31,167 nt of DNA, from contig JAHLWZ010000550.1 in assembly GCA_020536535.1 (NCBI GenBank), positions 697 to 31,863 on the forward strand, read 5' to 3'. The translations under genes were made by a program, and so were the position numbers. How positions within the stretch are numbered: position 1 is the stretch's first letter; each line of letters starts with the position of its first letter. Below the pieces are notes generated by a model. It was not told the origin of the DNA, did no database searches, and saw only the letters and a program-made list of their open reading frames with translations. The stretch is from Pelomyxa schiedti. Its lineage: Eukaryota > Evosea > Pelobiontida > Pelomyxidae. Below are positions 1-11,700 of this stretch, piece after piece.

Positions 1-3000
1 TTTTTCGTCTTGTGGGCCTAAACTCAACACCGCCTTGCTGAGGTCGCAGTGCCCCCTTTTGCAAGGTAACATTTGCTGGTGGGTGCGCCCAAATCACAGA
101 GAAACAGAGACCCAGAGATATCATCATCGATTGGAGTGGTGGTTGTTGGCTGACTTCTGTGGCAAATGTGAGTCGTTTTGAAGAGCAGGGAGAACAAAAA
201 CGCACCATTTTTGTTGGAGAGGTTGATTCCTCGTTATTGCATATGCACTCAATTGGGCAGAGGTTGTATGTAACACAGAGTAGAAGGGTAATTTATGGCC
301 GGCATCGGCATTGGCACTTCTTTGGGTGGGTAAGTAATACTCCAAAAGGAAAGGGAGAGTTGGGCATGCCCATAATCTCGTTCTCAGCCTCCTGAGCATT
401 CATTCCCTGCCTGTTTGTCTGTGCTTTTTCGTCTTGTGGGCCTAAACTCAACACCGCCTTGCTGAGGTCGCAGTGCCCCCTTTTGCAAGGTAACATTTGC
501 TGGTGGGTGCGCCCAAATCACAGAGAAACAGAGACCCAGAGATATCATCATCGATTGGAGTGGTGGTTGTTGGCTGACTTCTGTGGCAAATGTGAGTCGT
601 TTTGAAGAGCAGGGAGAACAAAAACGCACCATTTTTGTTGGAGAGGTTGATTCCTCGTTATTGCATATGCACTCAATTGGGCAGAGGTTGTATGTAACAC
701 AGAGTAGAAGGGTAATTTATGGCCGGCATCGGCATTGGCACTTCTTTGGGTGGGTAAGTAATACTCCAAAAGGAAAGGGAGAGTTGGGCATGCCCATAAT
801 CTCGTTCTCAGCCTCCTGAGCATTCATTCCCTGCCTGTTTGTCTGTGCTTTTTCGTCTTGTGGGCCTAAACTCAACACCGCCTTGCTGAGGTCGCAGTGC
901 CCCCTTTTGCAAGGTAACATTTGCTGGTGGGTGCGCCCAAATCACAGAGAAACAGAGACCCAGAGATATCATCATCGATTGGAGTGGTGGTTGTTGGCTG
1001 ACTTCTGTGGCAAATGTGAGTCGTTTTGAAGAGCAGGGAGAACAAAAACGCACCATTTTTGTTGGAGAGGTTGATTCCTCGTTATTGCATATGCACTCAA
1101 TTGGGCAGAGGTTGTATGTAACACAGAGTAGAAGGGTAATTTATGGCCGGCATCGGCATTGGCACTTCTTTGGGTGGGTAAGTAATACTCCAAAAGGAAA
1201 GGGAGAGTTGGGCATGCCCATAATCTCGTTCTCAGCCTCCTGAGCATTCATTCCCTGCCTGTTTGTCTGTGCTTTTTCGTCTTGTGGGCCTAAACTCAAC
1301 ACCGCCTTGCTGAGGTCGCAGTGCCCCCTTTTGCAAGGTAACATTTGCTGGTGGGTGCGCCCAAATCACAGAGAAACAGAGACCCAGAGATATCATCATC
1401 GATTGGAGTGGTGGTTGTTGGCTGACTTCTGTGGCAAATGTGAGTCGTTTTGAAGAGCAGGGAGAACAAAAACGCACCATTTTTGTTGGAGAGGTTGATT
1501 CCTCGTTATTGCATATGCACTCAATTGGGCAGAGGTTGTATGTAACACAGAGTAGAAGGGTAATTTATGGCCGGCATCGGCATTGGCACTTCTTTGGGTG
1601 GGTAAGTAATACTCCAAAAGGAAAGGGAGAGTTGGGCATGCCCATAATCTCGTTCTCAGCCTCCTGAGCATTCATTCCCTGCCTGTTTGTCTGTGCTTTT
1701 TCGTCTTGTGGGCCTAAACTCAACACCGCCTTGCTGAGGTCGCAGTGCCCCCTTTTGCAAGGTAACATTTGCTGGTGGGTGCGCCCAAATCACAGAGAAA
1801 CAGAGACCCAGAGATATCATCATCGATTGGAGTGGTGGTTGTTGGCTGACTTCTGTGGCAAATGTGAGTCGTTTTGAAGAGCAGGGAGAACAAAAACGCA
1901 CCATTTTTGTTGGAGAGGTTGATTCCTCGTTATTGCATATGCACTCAATTGGGCAGAGGTTGTATGTAACACAGAGTAGAAGGGTAATTTATGGCCGGCA
2001 TCGGCATTGGCACTTCTTTGGGTGGGTAAGTAATACTCCAAAAGGAAAGGGAGAGTTGGGCATGCCCATAATCTCGTTCTCAGCCTCCTGAGCATTCATT
2101 CCCTGCCTGTTTGTCTGTGCTTTTTCGTCTTGTGGGCCTAAACTCAACACCGCCTTGCTGAGGTCGCAGTGCCCCCTTTTGCAAGGTAACATTTGCTGGT
2201 GGGTGCGCCCAAATCACAGAGAAACAGAGACCCAGAGATATCATCATCGATTGGAGTGGTGGTTGTTGGCTGACTTCTGTGGCAAATGTGAGTCGTTTTG
2301 AAGAGCAGGGAGAACAAAAACGCACCATTTTTGTTGGAGAGGTTGATTCCTCGTTATTGCATATGCACTCAATTGGGCAGAGGTTGTATGTAACACAGAG
2401 TAGAAGGGTAATTTATGGCCGGCATCGGCATTGGCACTTCTTTGGGTGGGTAAGTAATACTCCAAAAGGAAAGGGAGAGTTGGGCATGCCCATAATCTCG
2501 TTCTCAGCCTCCTGAGCATTCATTCCCTGCCTGTTTGTCTGTGCTTTTTCGTCTTGTGGGCCTAAACTCAACACCGCCTTGCTGAGGTCGCAGTGCCCCC
2601 TTTTGCAAGGTAACATTTGCTGGTGGGTGCGCCCAAATCACAGAGAAACAGAGACCCAGAGATATCATCATCGATTGGAGTGGTGGTTGTTGGCTGACTT
2701 CTGTGGCAAATGTGAGTCGTTTTGAAGAGCAGGGAGAACAAAAACGCACCATTTTTGTTGGAGAGGTTGATTCCTCGTTATTGCATATGCACTCAATTGG
2801 GCAGAGGTTGTATGTAACACAGAGTAGAAGGGTAATTTATGGCCGGCATCGGCATTGGCACTTCTTTGGGTGGGTAAGTAATACTCCAAAAGGAAAGGGA
2901 GAGTTGGGCATGCCCATAATCTCGTTCTCAGCCTCCTGAGCATTCATTCCCTGCCTGTTTGTCTGTGCTTTTTCGTCTTGTGGGCCTAAACTCAACACCG

Positions 3001-3530
3001 CCTTGCTGAGGTCGCAGTGCCCCCTTTTGCAAGGTAACATTTGCTGGTGGGTGCGCCCAAATCACAGAGAAACAGAGACCCAGAGATATCATCATCGATT
3101 GGAGTGGTGGTTGTTGGCTGACTTCTGTGGCAAATGTGAGTCGTTTTGAAGAGCAGGGAGAACAAAAACGCACCATTTTTGTTGGAGAGGTTGATTCCTC
3201 GTTATTGCATATGCACTCAATTGGGCAGAGGTTGTATGTAACACAGAGTAGAAGGGTAATTTATGGCCGGCATCGGCATTGGCACTTCTTTGGGTGGGTA
3301 AGTAATACTCCAAAAGGAAAGGGAGAGTTGGGCATGCCCATAATCTCGTTCTCAGCCTCCTGAGCATTCATTCCCTGCCTGTTTGTCTGTGCTTTTTCGT
3401 CTTGTGGGCCTAAACTCAACACCGCCTTGCTGAGGTCGCAGTGCCCCCTTTTGCAAGGTAACATTTGCTGGTGGGTGCGCCCAAATCACAGAGAAACAGA
3501 GACCCAGAGATATCATCATCGATTGGAGTG
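1..3530. repeat. Tandem array of a 424-bp satellite-like repeat, 8 full copies plus a partial copy
   Basis: Unit starts recur at 1, 425, 849, 1273, 1697, 2121, 2545, 2969 and 3393, exactly 424 bp apart. The last copy stops matching after 3530, 138 nt into the unit. The copies look identical by eye, and the small open frames in each full unit translate to the same peptides. 424 is not a multiple of three, so no frame runs through the array, and frames open on both strands of each unit are most likely chance. Each unit holds a GGGCATGCCC palindrome and a 5'-splice-like GGTAAGTAAT. I found no 5S rRNA, U1, U2, U6 or tRNA signature. The array reaches the window edge, so its true length is unknown. 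It could be subtelomeric, centromeric or local satellite DNA. Confidence 0.97.
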
Positions 3531-5539
3531 TGGTTTACCACAAATACTTTTATTCTTTCTTTGTGTTGTAAGTATTGTGGTAGTACTGAGTTAGCGGTTA
3601 CCTTTTGACTGATTCTTTCCGAAACAGCGCCTCTTCTCCGAGCACCATCACTTGGATTTTACCGTACTGATCGGAAAAAAGACAACAAATTGTACAGCAG
3701 GGTGCTGAGGAAGTGGGTTACGGATTGTGGGTTGGATGGTTCGTCGCGGAAGACCTGGTTATTGTGTTGGGATCTCGTTCGTGTTACGTGTCACCACGTG
3801 CGGTGCTGTTATGTGATGCCAATGTGGAGTGTAGTATCTCGAACCGTGGTTGACGTGGCACCCTCGGCGTGGTTGCGCGATCTGCGTTATTCGTCAGTGC
3901 GTAAGCGTCGTGGTGCTAAACGAACAAAAAAGAAGGCGGGGAAGGGAAAAAAGCGGGGGAAAAAAAAAACGAAGGTACAGAAAGGTGTGTAGCGGTACCT
4001 GTTGGTTACACCGTCACCATGTGTGCGAAAAGCGATCTCCCGTTCGTGTCGTCGGTCGTGCCGGCACGCGTGTGTTTTGGTTGCCTTGATTTTTTTTTTG
4101 TGTCTGGTTTAGTTTTTTTTGAAGGATCTGGGGTTTTCTGTTTTACCTGCAACTGCAACAATTGCTTCGGTCCGGTGTATAGGCGCAGAGACTGGCTCTA
4201 GGACTCGCCCATACAGTGATGGGCTTCCACTTCCCCTTCCCTCAGACTATGGGACCAAGGGCCCGAGACTGACACACAGAAGTCTGGATCTGCCGTCGAA
4301 ATAACTTAGAAGTTTCGGCTTGCAGATGGCAGTCGGGCTTGTTGTTACGTGACAACGTCGGGACGATGGCGCAACACCCCGGCGACGGTGACAAGTGAAC
4401 CCGCGCGTGTAGTCGTACTCGTACTAGTAGCGGTGCCACACAAGAACGATGCAGCTGGGGGTGAGTTCGTTCCAAAGGTGCACCCCTGACACTGGCCTGC
4501 TGGTAATAAGGCAACCCGTAGTACTGTCACGGCTCGGGCGTGGGCCTCCTCGCCATCGCGTCCATTATAGGATCTCGCAGCTGCAGACCAGCCACAGCGG
4601 CACGCACCTCTTCAGGGAGTGCCTGGGGCCGCTGTGGCGGCTCAGGCACCCCGCTAAGAGTGGGGAAGAAGGTCGTTGTATGTTTGTTTGTGCCGAGTTG
4701 AGGCCACACGTGAGCACCAACAACCAGAGACGTTCTATTGCGATAATTGCTGATGGCGATAGATGCCCAAACACCACTAATCACCACATTTTTTTGTGGG
4801 ACGATACAACACCAAAGCGCGACGCAACATTTGCGATTTTTCGATCAATATTTTTGCCGAAACAGCCTTTTCTGCTAAATAGTAATTTGTGAACGAAGCG
4901 ACAGTGGCCGCCGCAGCGCACTGAGATAATGGTGGTGGTTAAGGTGGAGACCCAGTTTGGGAAGGGCCTTCAGACAGTCCTTGGTTGGGCTAATCTCCCA
5001 ATCCACTCAATCTCCTTCCTTCCTTCCTTCCCCTTCCTTCCACCACCCCCTGAGAGATGATGAGAGCGTTCTCGTTGATGACTACTAGAGTATATAACTA
5101 CAAAATAGTGGCTTTGCCCGCAACAAAGAGAGAGGTGCGGTCTCTCCCCTCCGTTCGATTTATTGCGATTTATGTTGTCGAGAACAGAACTAACCACTCC
5201 CGACCACAACCATTCGCCTTGGTTTTTTTGTTGCACCACAAACAACACTCACAGGCGCGTTGTTGGCCTTCGCAAAACGAAAAACCGATTATTCGATAAT
5301 CGAAACAACCGGTTCAAAGACAACAAAATCCACCAACTGTTTCAACACAGACACTCACACACAATTTGTCAGCCTCCCATGCCAAGTGCTGGCTGCCACC
5401 CCTTGTGTCAGCCCCTATCAAACGATTTGCTGGTGGAACACCCCAGCTGGCTACTGTTTTAGGGGAAGTCTAATGCAAGAACATGTTTGTGTTTTTCGTA
5501 CGGCGGTCTGTGGTGTTCAGTCCTTGCTGCTCTGGATCA
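3531..5539. other. Gene-poor interval between the satellite array and the first coding gene
   Basis: About 2 kb without a gene I can support. Open frames exist on both strands (for example a 147-codon ATG frame at 4449-4892, plus). They show no domain, have atypical composition and overlap hairpin-forming sequence. The interval has A-rich and T-rich runs (around 3957-3970 and 4089-4120), a CCTT-repeat tract near 5018-5040, and a box-C-like ATGATGA near 5056 with no convincing partner box D. The right end probably contains the 3' UTR of the minus-strand gene that stops at 5540. The structured part at 4190-4690 is listed separately. Confidence 0.6.
4190..4690. other. GC-rich hairpin-dense segment, candidate structured non-coding RNA
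   Basis: Several self-complementary pairs lie close together. GCCCAT (4207-4212) pairs with ATGGGC (4219-4224). CAGACT (4243-4248) pairs with AGTCTG (4281-4286). ATCTGC plus CGAAA (4288-4301) pair with TTTCG plus GCAGAT (4313-4327). GCCTG plus GCCGC (4621-4632) pair with GCGGC plus CAGGC (4637-4647). This density of nested stems is greater than in the neighbouring intergenic DNA and suggests a folded RNA. I tried RNase P, RNase MRP, SRP and spliceosomal RNA landmarks and none fits convincingly. Strand is undetermined because stems read the same on both. It could also be a decayed rDNA fragment or plain GC-rich DNA. Confidence 0.35.
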
Positions 5540-7027
5540 TCAAGAGGATGTTGAAGATGGGGGTGATGAAGGTGATTCATTGTTATTGTTGTAATCGTCT
5601 TCGTGGTTGTTGTTGCTGGTGTTGTGGTGTTGGGTTGCGTTCTTGTTGGGGGCATTTTGGGCAGCACCAACACTGGTTTTGTTGCTGTTGTTGCTGTTGT
5701 CAACAGAAGAAGCCGGCTTCTTTTGGTTCACTACATTGTCGCACCAACGCAAGACACCCCTGGTCATTTCAGTGCGCATCCAGGCTCTCTTGAGCTCCAT
5801 GTACAGTGTCACAAAGGCCTCCTCCGTTGGTGGGACCGACCCCGCGCCCATGGCTGACATCGGCATCTGTGCCGCTGTGACCTGTTCCTTGGCGTGACAA
5901 AGCGCCACCTCGACCCGGTGCATTGGAATGTCAATCTTCTCGGCGGCGGCCCTCGCCTCCCTGGCCAGCTGCCCCTGCCTCACCAAGTCCACCGCGGCGG
6001 GTCTGGCCCTGCCACAACAAGGGGGGAGCTGCGTGACTGCCATGAACCCCATCATGTTCATCAACTGCGATGTGGAGTCTGTTGCTGTTGGCGGCTGCGG
6101 GGGTGGCGGCGGTGGGGGTGGTGGAGGCGGCGCGGGACTGCGGGAAGGAGTGAGAGCTGGGGCCACCACCGCCACGGCGGAGGTGGAGGAGGAGCACGCT
6201 GTAGGGGTCTGGAGGCGGCGGGGGGCGGCAGGAGGAGGCATAGCGAGACCCTGCTGGGCCACCACGGCAGAGGGCGAGGGGGCATGCACATCCGCCTCCC
6301 CATCCTCAGAAACAACAACAACGGCACCATCATCATGGGCAACTGCCTGTTGGTGTTGTGGTGGTGCCTGTTGATGTTGCTCCAACTGCTGCTGCTGCTG
6401 CTTATGTGCTGTTGTTGCTGTGACGGACCGGCGTCGTTTGTGTGCTGGTGCTTGTGCAGACTCGCGGTTAGGGCCTCCCTTGCTGTTGCGGTTGTTGTTG
6501 TTGTTTGTGGTGGTGGTAGTGTTGCTGCTGCTTGTGCTGTTGGTGTTGGTTGTGGCGGATGTGGTTGCGGATGTGAATGTGGATGTGGTCTGGGGCACCG
6601 CGATGCGGTCCGAGTTGGCATCTACCCAGCGCTTATCGGGCGCGACGCTGCGGTACTCCCTGCCACCCAAGTCACCGTCGACAAGAAGCAACACAGGGAC
6701 GCCTGCCTGGGCGCCGGCGTCGCGCGGGTTGGCGCACTCGACGATGAACGAGGCGCTGGGGTCGGTCAGCGTCGGGTGGAAGCAGGTCAGTCCAACACTG
6801 CGTGATTATGGGATGGGGGTGAGAGGAAGGAGGAGGAGGCAACACAAACAACACAGCACGAAGGAAACATACACATTGGCCAGACGAGATCGGCGGACTG
6901 CAGCCTCGACGTCCTCTGGTCTTGTGCCAACCGCAACTTTGCCGCTGACGTTCTTGTACAGGAGGCATTTGTTGAGGTTAGAGGCCGCCAAGTTGGCTGC
7001 GGGGAAGTGGTGCTGTGGTCCGTTCAT
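5540..7027 (-). CDS. Paralogue A of an unrecognised three-member family; Gln/Asn/Pro-rich protein
   Basis: Predicted exons 7027-6873 and 6797-5540, joined across a 75-nt intron (GTATGT donor, GCAG acceptor), give about 470 aa. The summed exon length is a multiple of three. The start is the ATG after an A-rich stretch, and the stop is TGA at 5540. The N-terminal domain (about residues 1-115) has a CLLY motif, then PEDVEAAV, then VVGLTCFHP across the splice, then a stretch ending in W and IAVPQ. It aligns with the N-termini at 7276-8603 and 12994-14130. The middle (about residues 115-290) is low complexity: Thr/Ser/Asn, a KRRR patch that could be a nuclear signal, poly-Gln, and a run of 13 prolines. 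A helical segment of about 100 residues follows, then an Asn/Ser tail. No known domain is recognised. The KRRR patch and homopolymers would suit a nuclear regulator, but that is only inference. Confidence 0.75.
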
Positions 7028-7275
7028 TTTTTCTTGAGAGTCGTGTTCGTCTCCGGTTAACTTGTTATTAACGAGAAAGTGCTTCGTCATCATCAGATTC
7101 TCAGTGATGAAAAGCGAACCAAATTGGAATTTTTCCTCGGAAATTGGATTACCGAAACGCCTTGGAAACCAGAGCTTATTCTGGTTTTTTTTCCTTGAGT
7201 TGGTGAAAACGGCAGTGTGTACAAGTGGTGATTGTTGTGAGGGATGGTTTGCCTGGTTGTGTGTGACCTGTGCGT

Positions 7276-8603
7276 TCAGGGATGAAGGCTCCCCTTTTCG
7301 CCCCCTGCTCTGGTGATCGTGGTGCTGCTTATGGTGCACTCCCTGAGTTTGGCACATTCCTCGTCCTCGGGAACTTCTGGGATTGAGATGCCATGAGCAT
7401 GCATCACTGCCTCGAAGCTGTTCAGAACCTCGCGAAGGGTCCTTGATTCCAGCTGGGAATTCTCCAACGCAATGCGGATGTTTGTTCCCAAACACTTCTG
7501 GAAGCACTGTACAACGCTCTCATCTGGCATCCAGCCACAGTGTAGACCAGAGACGTAACCAGCCAACTGTGCTGCAACTGTCCAATCCTCGGCAAGCTCA
7601 CGTGCTGTGATAGACACCCTGCTATACGTGGCCCTTACTACATCTCTTATGGCTGACATCATTTCCGCTTTGTTTGATTTCTCCCTCGCTGATTCCTGTT
7701 GACGTTGCTGCGTCATCCCCGATTCCACACAGGCGGCACCACCATCACCACCATGAGGCTGTGCTTCTTCATCACAAGATGCACCATCTTGAGAGAGGAG
7801 GGATCCACAAGCACCAGACCCAGAGAAGCTGTTGCTGGGGGGACTATTGCAGGCACTGTCACAACCAGATGATTCTTCAGTGGCGGGATAATCGGCACCG
7901 CAGTCCTGCAATATGCCCTCGATTTCGCAACCGAGACCCCTGAGTTTCCTGATGAGCCTGCTGAATGAACGTGGCTGCTGCTGCTGTTGTTGTTGTTGCT
8001 GCTGTTGGTGCTGTGAGGGTGGTGGTGGTTGTTGCTGAGGGAGGGCCGGCGGAATCGGAGCCATGGCGGCTTGGTTCAGGAGGTATTGAGTGCCCCTCGG
8101 AACGAACGGCTGATGGCTCCCGACCCAATCAGCAGTGAGGAGGTACGCCCGCCTGCATCCCTTGATTGGCCCCACCTCCAACGCCAGGTCGGCCTCGCCG
8201 CGGCTGTTGTACTCGGCAACCACGCTGTATTCATTCTCGCCATACATAGGCAGATACAGGTTGAGTCCAATGCTATTGTGGTTGGTTGGTTGGGTGTGAA
8301 CGAAGAGGGTGCGGTACTGTGAACAACACACACACACACACACACAGCACTCGCGGATCACACGAAAAGAAAGAACGACGACGAGGACTGTCCTCCCACA
8401 ATTGCGTACGGCGGGAATGAACCCACGAGGAGCGCATCTTGCACCTGTCGGACGGACACCGAGTCGCCCCTGAACCCTTCGTACACGACGCAACTCTCCA
8501 TGTTGCTGTCGTGCACGTTGACCGGGACGAAGGCAAATGGAGTCACCTCCTGGTCCTCGCCCACGTGGCGGTTGTTGCGGTTGTTCCTGTTGCTGGTGGC
8601 CAT
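7276..8603 (-). CDS. Paralogue B of the same unrecognised family, with poly-Gln linker
   Basis: Predicted exons 8603-8410 and 8272-7276 give about 396 aa, frame consistent. The ATG at 8603 sits in AAAAATGG. The 137-nt intron is the longest I resolved in this family and contains an (AC)n run. The N-domain contains FAFVPV, SCVVYEGF and VQDALLV, then IGLNLYLP directly after the splice, then WVGSH and FVP. These are the same landmarks as in paralogues A and C. A linker of short Pro runs and about 11 glutamines follows. The C-terminal half is acidic and Cys/Ser-rich, then helical, with segments near SIRDVVRATY-like and WTVAAQLAGY. No catalytic motif or membrane segment is visible. The protein ends at TGA 7276. 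Its start lies about 180 bp downstream of the stop of the ubiquitin protease gene, in the same orientation. Confidence 0.75.
7975..8015. repeat. CAG/CAA tract encoding poly-Gln in paralogue B
   Basis: A run of CTG/TTG triplets on the plus strand reads as mixed CAG and CAA codons on the coding strand and gives about eleven glutamines in the linker between the two halves of the protein. Mixed codons make it less slippage-prone than a pure CAG tract. Confidence 0.85.
8326..8346. repeat. (AC)n microsatellite inside the paralogue B intron
   Basis: About ten AC dinucleotides lie within the predicted intron 8273-8409. Read on the coding strand this is a GT run just before a pyrimidine-rich stretch and the acceptor. 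It explains why the intron is longer than those of the sister genes. Likely length-variable between strains. Confidence 0.9.
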
Positions 8604-8785
8604 TTTTATGTTGTATGTGGTCAAGTTGAGGAAAGATCTGAGTTCGATTGATGCTCTGAGGAGAGGGGCAGTTCGCACTCAGTGAGGTTATCTATGCCCA
8701 TAATGCCAGGAGAGCAAAACCTGGGAAAAAAAACCTTTTTTTTGCTTGGTTCCTGCATAGGGTTGTTAGCTGCTGTTGCTGGCAG

Positions 8786-11700
8786 TCACAGAGTTGTGGT
8801 GGTGCTTGTTGTTGCTGGAGGAGAGGGGGAGGAGGAACACTGCTGCTGCACTGTTGTGGCTCTTCGAAGGAACAACTTGAGGTCATTGAGGGGGTCCTTG
8901 CCTGTGGCTTCTGGCGGCGCGGTCACCTGGCCCAGCTTCTCCCGCTCTTCCAGCTTGTGAAGGGCACACTGAGGGCGCGTACCCAGGTGCGAAACAACTC
9001 CATTGTTCTCGGTGACCGAGGCCTTCTTGAAAAACTCGGCAGCGGCATTCCTGACATCGGTGGAGTAACTGGAATCAAGAAGTGCAAGAACCGGGTCAGG
9101 TCCATCTGATGGCCAAAGGTGCAGCCTTGAATGGAATGAATGCGGGGAAAAAGAAAGGGAAACCAACCTTGCTTTGGTGTCAACCTCCATGATGTGCGTC
9201 AGCATGCGGAGCAGGCGAGCTGTGTTTTCTTCATGTTGTGTATTCAAGAAAAGTGTTCTGGAAGGAGAGAGGAATGTCATGTGAGTGAGCGAGGGGGGTC
9301 ATCGAGTTTAAAGACATACGGCAGTATCACTGATGACACGAGTACGAGGCTCAGAGTCCGATCACTTTCCGTGATTCCACCCGCGGTGGTAATGCCTTCA
9401 AGGGTGTCGAGGCAGGTGTTGAAAATTTCGCCGCTGGCTGTTCCAATTGCCTGAAACAACAGAAAGGAAAGATAAGAAGGGATTGGCGGCAAAGGAAATC
9501 CAAAACCTGGGCCATGAATTCAATGACGGCTGCAGTTGCCGTTTCGCTGCCTTTGCACAGGCACCGGACTATATGTTTAACATCATCAGCACTGATTTTT
9601 GGTCCGAGACTTGACAGAAGATTCACGAGGAACTGCGTTTTTTATTTTGTTTGTGTTTAAATTTTTTGAGGAGAGAATTGGTCTCACCTTCTTCTTTACA
9701 ACCGCAGTTGGATGTGACATCAAAGCTTCAAGTGCAAAAAGATATACGAAATCACCCTGAGGGTCGCTGCCCAATTGGCCGCTCATGGAAAATAACATCT
9801 GAACAGTTTGCCTTCCGCAAAAGATCCGCCTCTGTGTAAATTGTTTCAGCGGGTTGAGTTCAACAACAACAAAAAAAAAAAAAGCAAAAACCTACTCCTT
9901 TTTCGTCCAGCCCATCAGCTGCAAAGTCGAAGATGAATTTGAAGTACTGCGAACACCATGATTGTTTACCCTGTTTCACGAGCTCTTTTACTTGAGCGGG
10001 ATGCACTAAAGTAAGCACAAGATCGATTAAATGGAGGGTTCCAAGGCCCATCTCCTTTTGTTGGGGAAGAGTTAAAACAAAAAGGAATGCATGGGCATCA
10101 AGGAAGACGCACCGGATTTGACGTATTCAAACAATTTGGTGTCTCTGACTTCGCCGCGGCAGTCACAAGGAATTTGACAAATCCCATGTAAGCAGCATCA
10201 GTGTTATTGCTCAATTGTAGAGTATATGCGTTGTCTTCTTCTATTCTAGAGTTGATGGTCTCCGGTATCTTCACGCCAGAGTTTGAAACCTGCGGTTGCT
10301 GAAGCTCCTCTTCCTGTGTGCTGCCACACTTTTCATAGAACAGGATGTATGCAGTATCTCTAGAGAAGGGAAAAAAAGGATGTGTTATAATTACTGTTCA
10401 CAAGGAAGAAGAAAGGGTAACACACCTTGGAATGAACATTCCGTTTGTGGTTTCTTTCCATCCTCCAAAGCATGTTTCTGATAGTTCCTGAAAAAAATCG
10501 TTAAAATAATGGAAGCCCACAGTCACATTACATACTGCAATATTGAATGGCTTCACGGTGTTGTCATTAAACAGTAGCCAATTTCCCTGTGATGAATCTT
10601 GTTCTCGAATAATGCTGTAGTAGTGACCTTCATTTGGCGTGTCACCACTGTGCACTATCACCCCAACTAGGCGATACAACACAGCACCAGGTACATGGAT
10701 TCCCACTGGACTCGTGGTTGTAGATGCTTCTTCTTCAGCAACAGCAGCTGCTGTGCTATGCGCTGCCTTTGTATCCCATAATCCTCGGAGGCAGAGTGAG
10801 TCCTTGGTGGTGAATGGAGCCATGTCAAGTTCCATCGGGACTTTGAACTCGTCGTGGAGCTTCATCTGCTTTTTGCCTGAGCTTGTAAACCACTCACAGT
10901 GCAGGATGAGAGTGGCAGGGAACTCCTCCAATGAGTAGCCTTTGAGTGCGTCGACCTTGTTGAAAGTGAAGGTGCGTAGTTTGTTAATTCAATTCAAAAC
11001 AACAATGAAGTAGACACGAACCAGTTTATTGCAGGTATTGCATTGGTACCCAGTACCACCTTCAACTTCATTTTCGTTCACAGAGATATTGGCAAGGCTA
11101 AAGTACTTGGAGAGTGACACCGCGGTAGTGGCCATGTCACGCACTTCCAGTTGAAGTGCGTAGAAGGGCCAATGTTGATCCGAGGTTTTCTCGCACACTT
11201 TGCATTTGATACGTTGGCACTGCTTTCCTCCAAAACACTCGTGGAGTATATCCTACCAATGACAGTCAGCAAAAGTGAAGTTGGTTGTATAATATTGTAT
11301 GTTTTTTGTTTGCATGTTTGTATGTGATGTATGTAAGTGGATTAATTAAAGAAGTGATTATCCACCGAATTATTCGCAGCTTTTATCTCAGCAGTTAGAC
11401 CATCACGAAGTTGAGTGAAGAATTCATCAACATCCATCTGCCTAGACAAGTCTATGGGAATCCCACTTTTCCTGAGGGCATTGCAGAGCCCTCTTGGATC
11501 AATGCACTCCCTCCCACTTTTCATAAGTCCACCAAAGAGGAGTTGCACCTGGTAGAGTATGGAATCATCCAGTGCCTCTTTCGACGAAGGAGGCAGCTTA
11601 GACTCAAGAATGCTGTACTTTTTGTTTTTGTTTTTGTTTTTACGTGCGTGAGAGGTGAGAGTAGACCACTGGGAGGTGGATGGCACTTCATTACTAACCT

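Noticed and set aside
2020-2060. Spliced-leader or U1 RNA gene in the satellite unit, suggested by GGTAAGTAAT and its complement
   Set aside because: No Sm-site-like AATTTTTGG at the right distance, no U1 stem-loop landmarks, and the rest of the unit does not fit either RNA.
124-3464. Repeated small open frames on both strands of each 424-bp unit
   Set aside because: They overlap one another on both strands, several begin at non-ATG codons, the unit length is not a multiple of three, and they show no domain or splice logic. They are by-products of the repeat.
4449-4892. 147-codon ATG open frame on the plus strand
   Set aside because: No recognisable domain, composition follows the hairpin-rich DNA, and no splice-site pattern like the real genes.
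5894-7037. Long plus-strand frames opposite paralogue A
   Set aside because: They mirror the Gln, Asn and Pro tracts of the minus-strand gene and have Gly/Val/Leu runs without structure or splice agreement.
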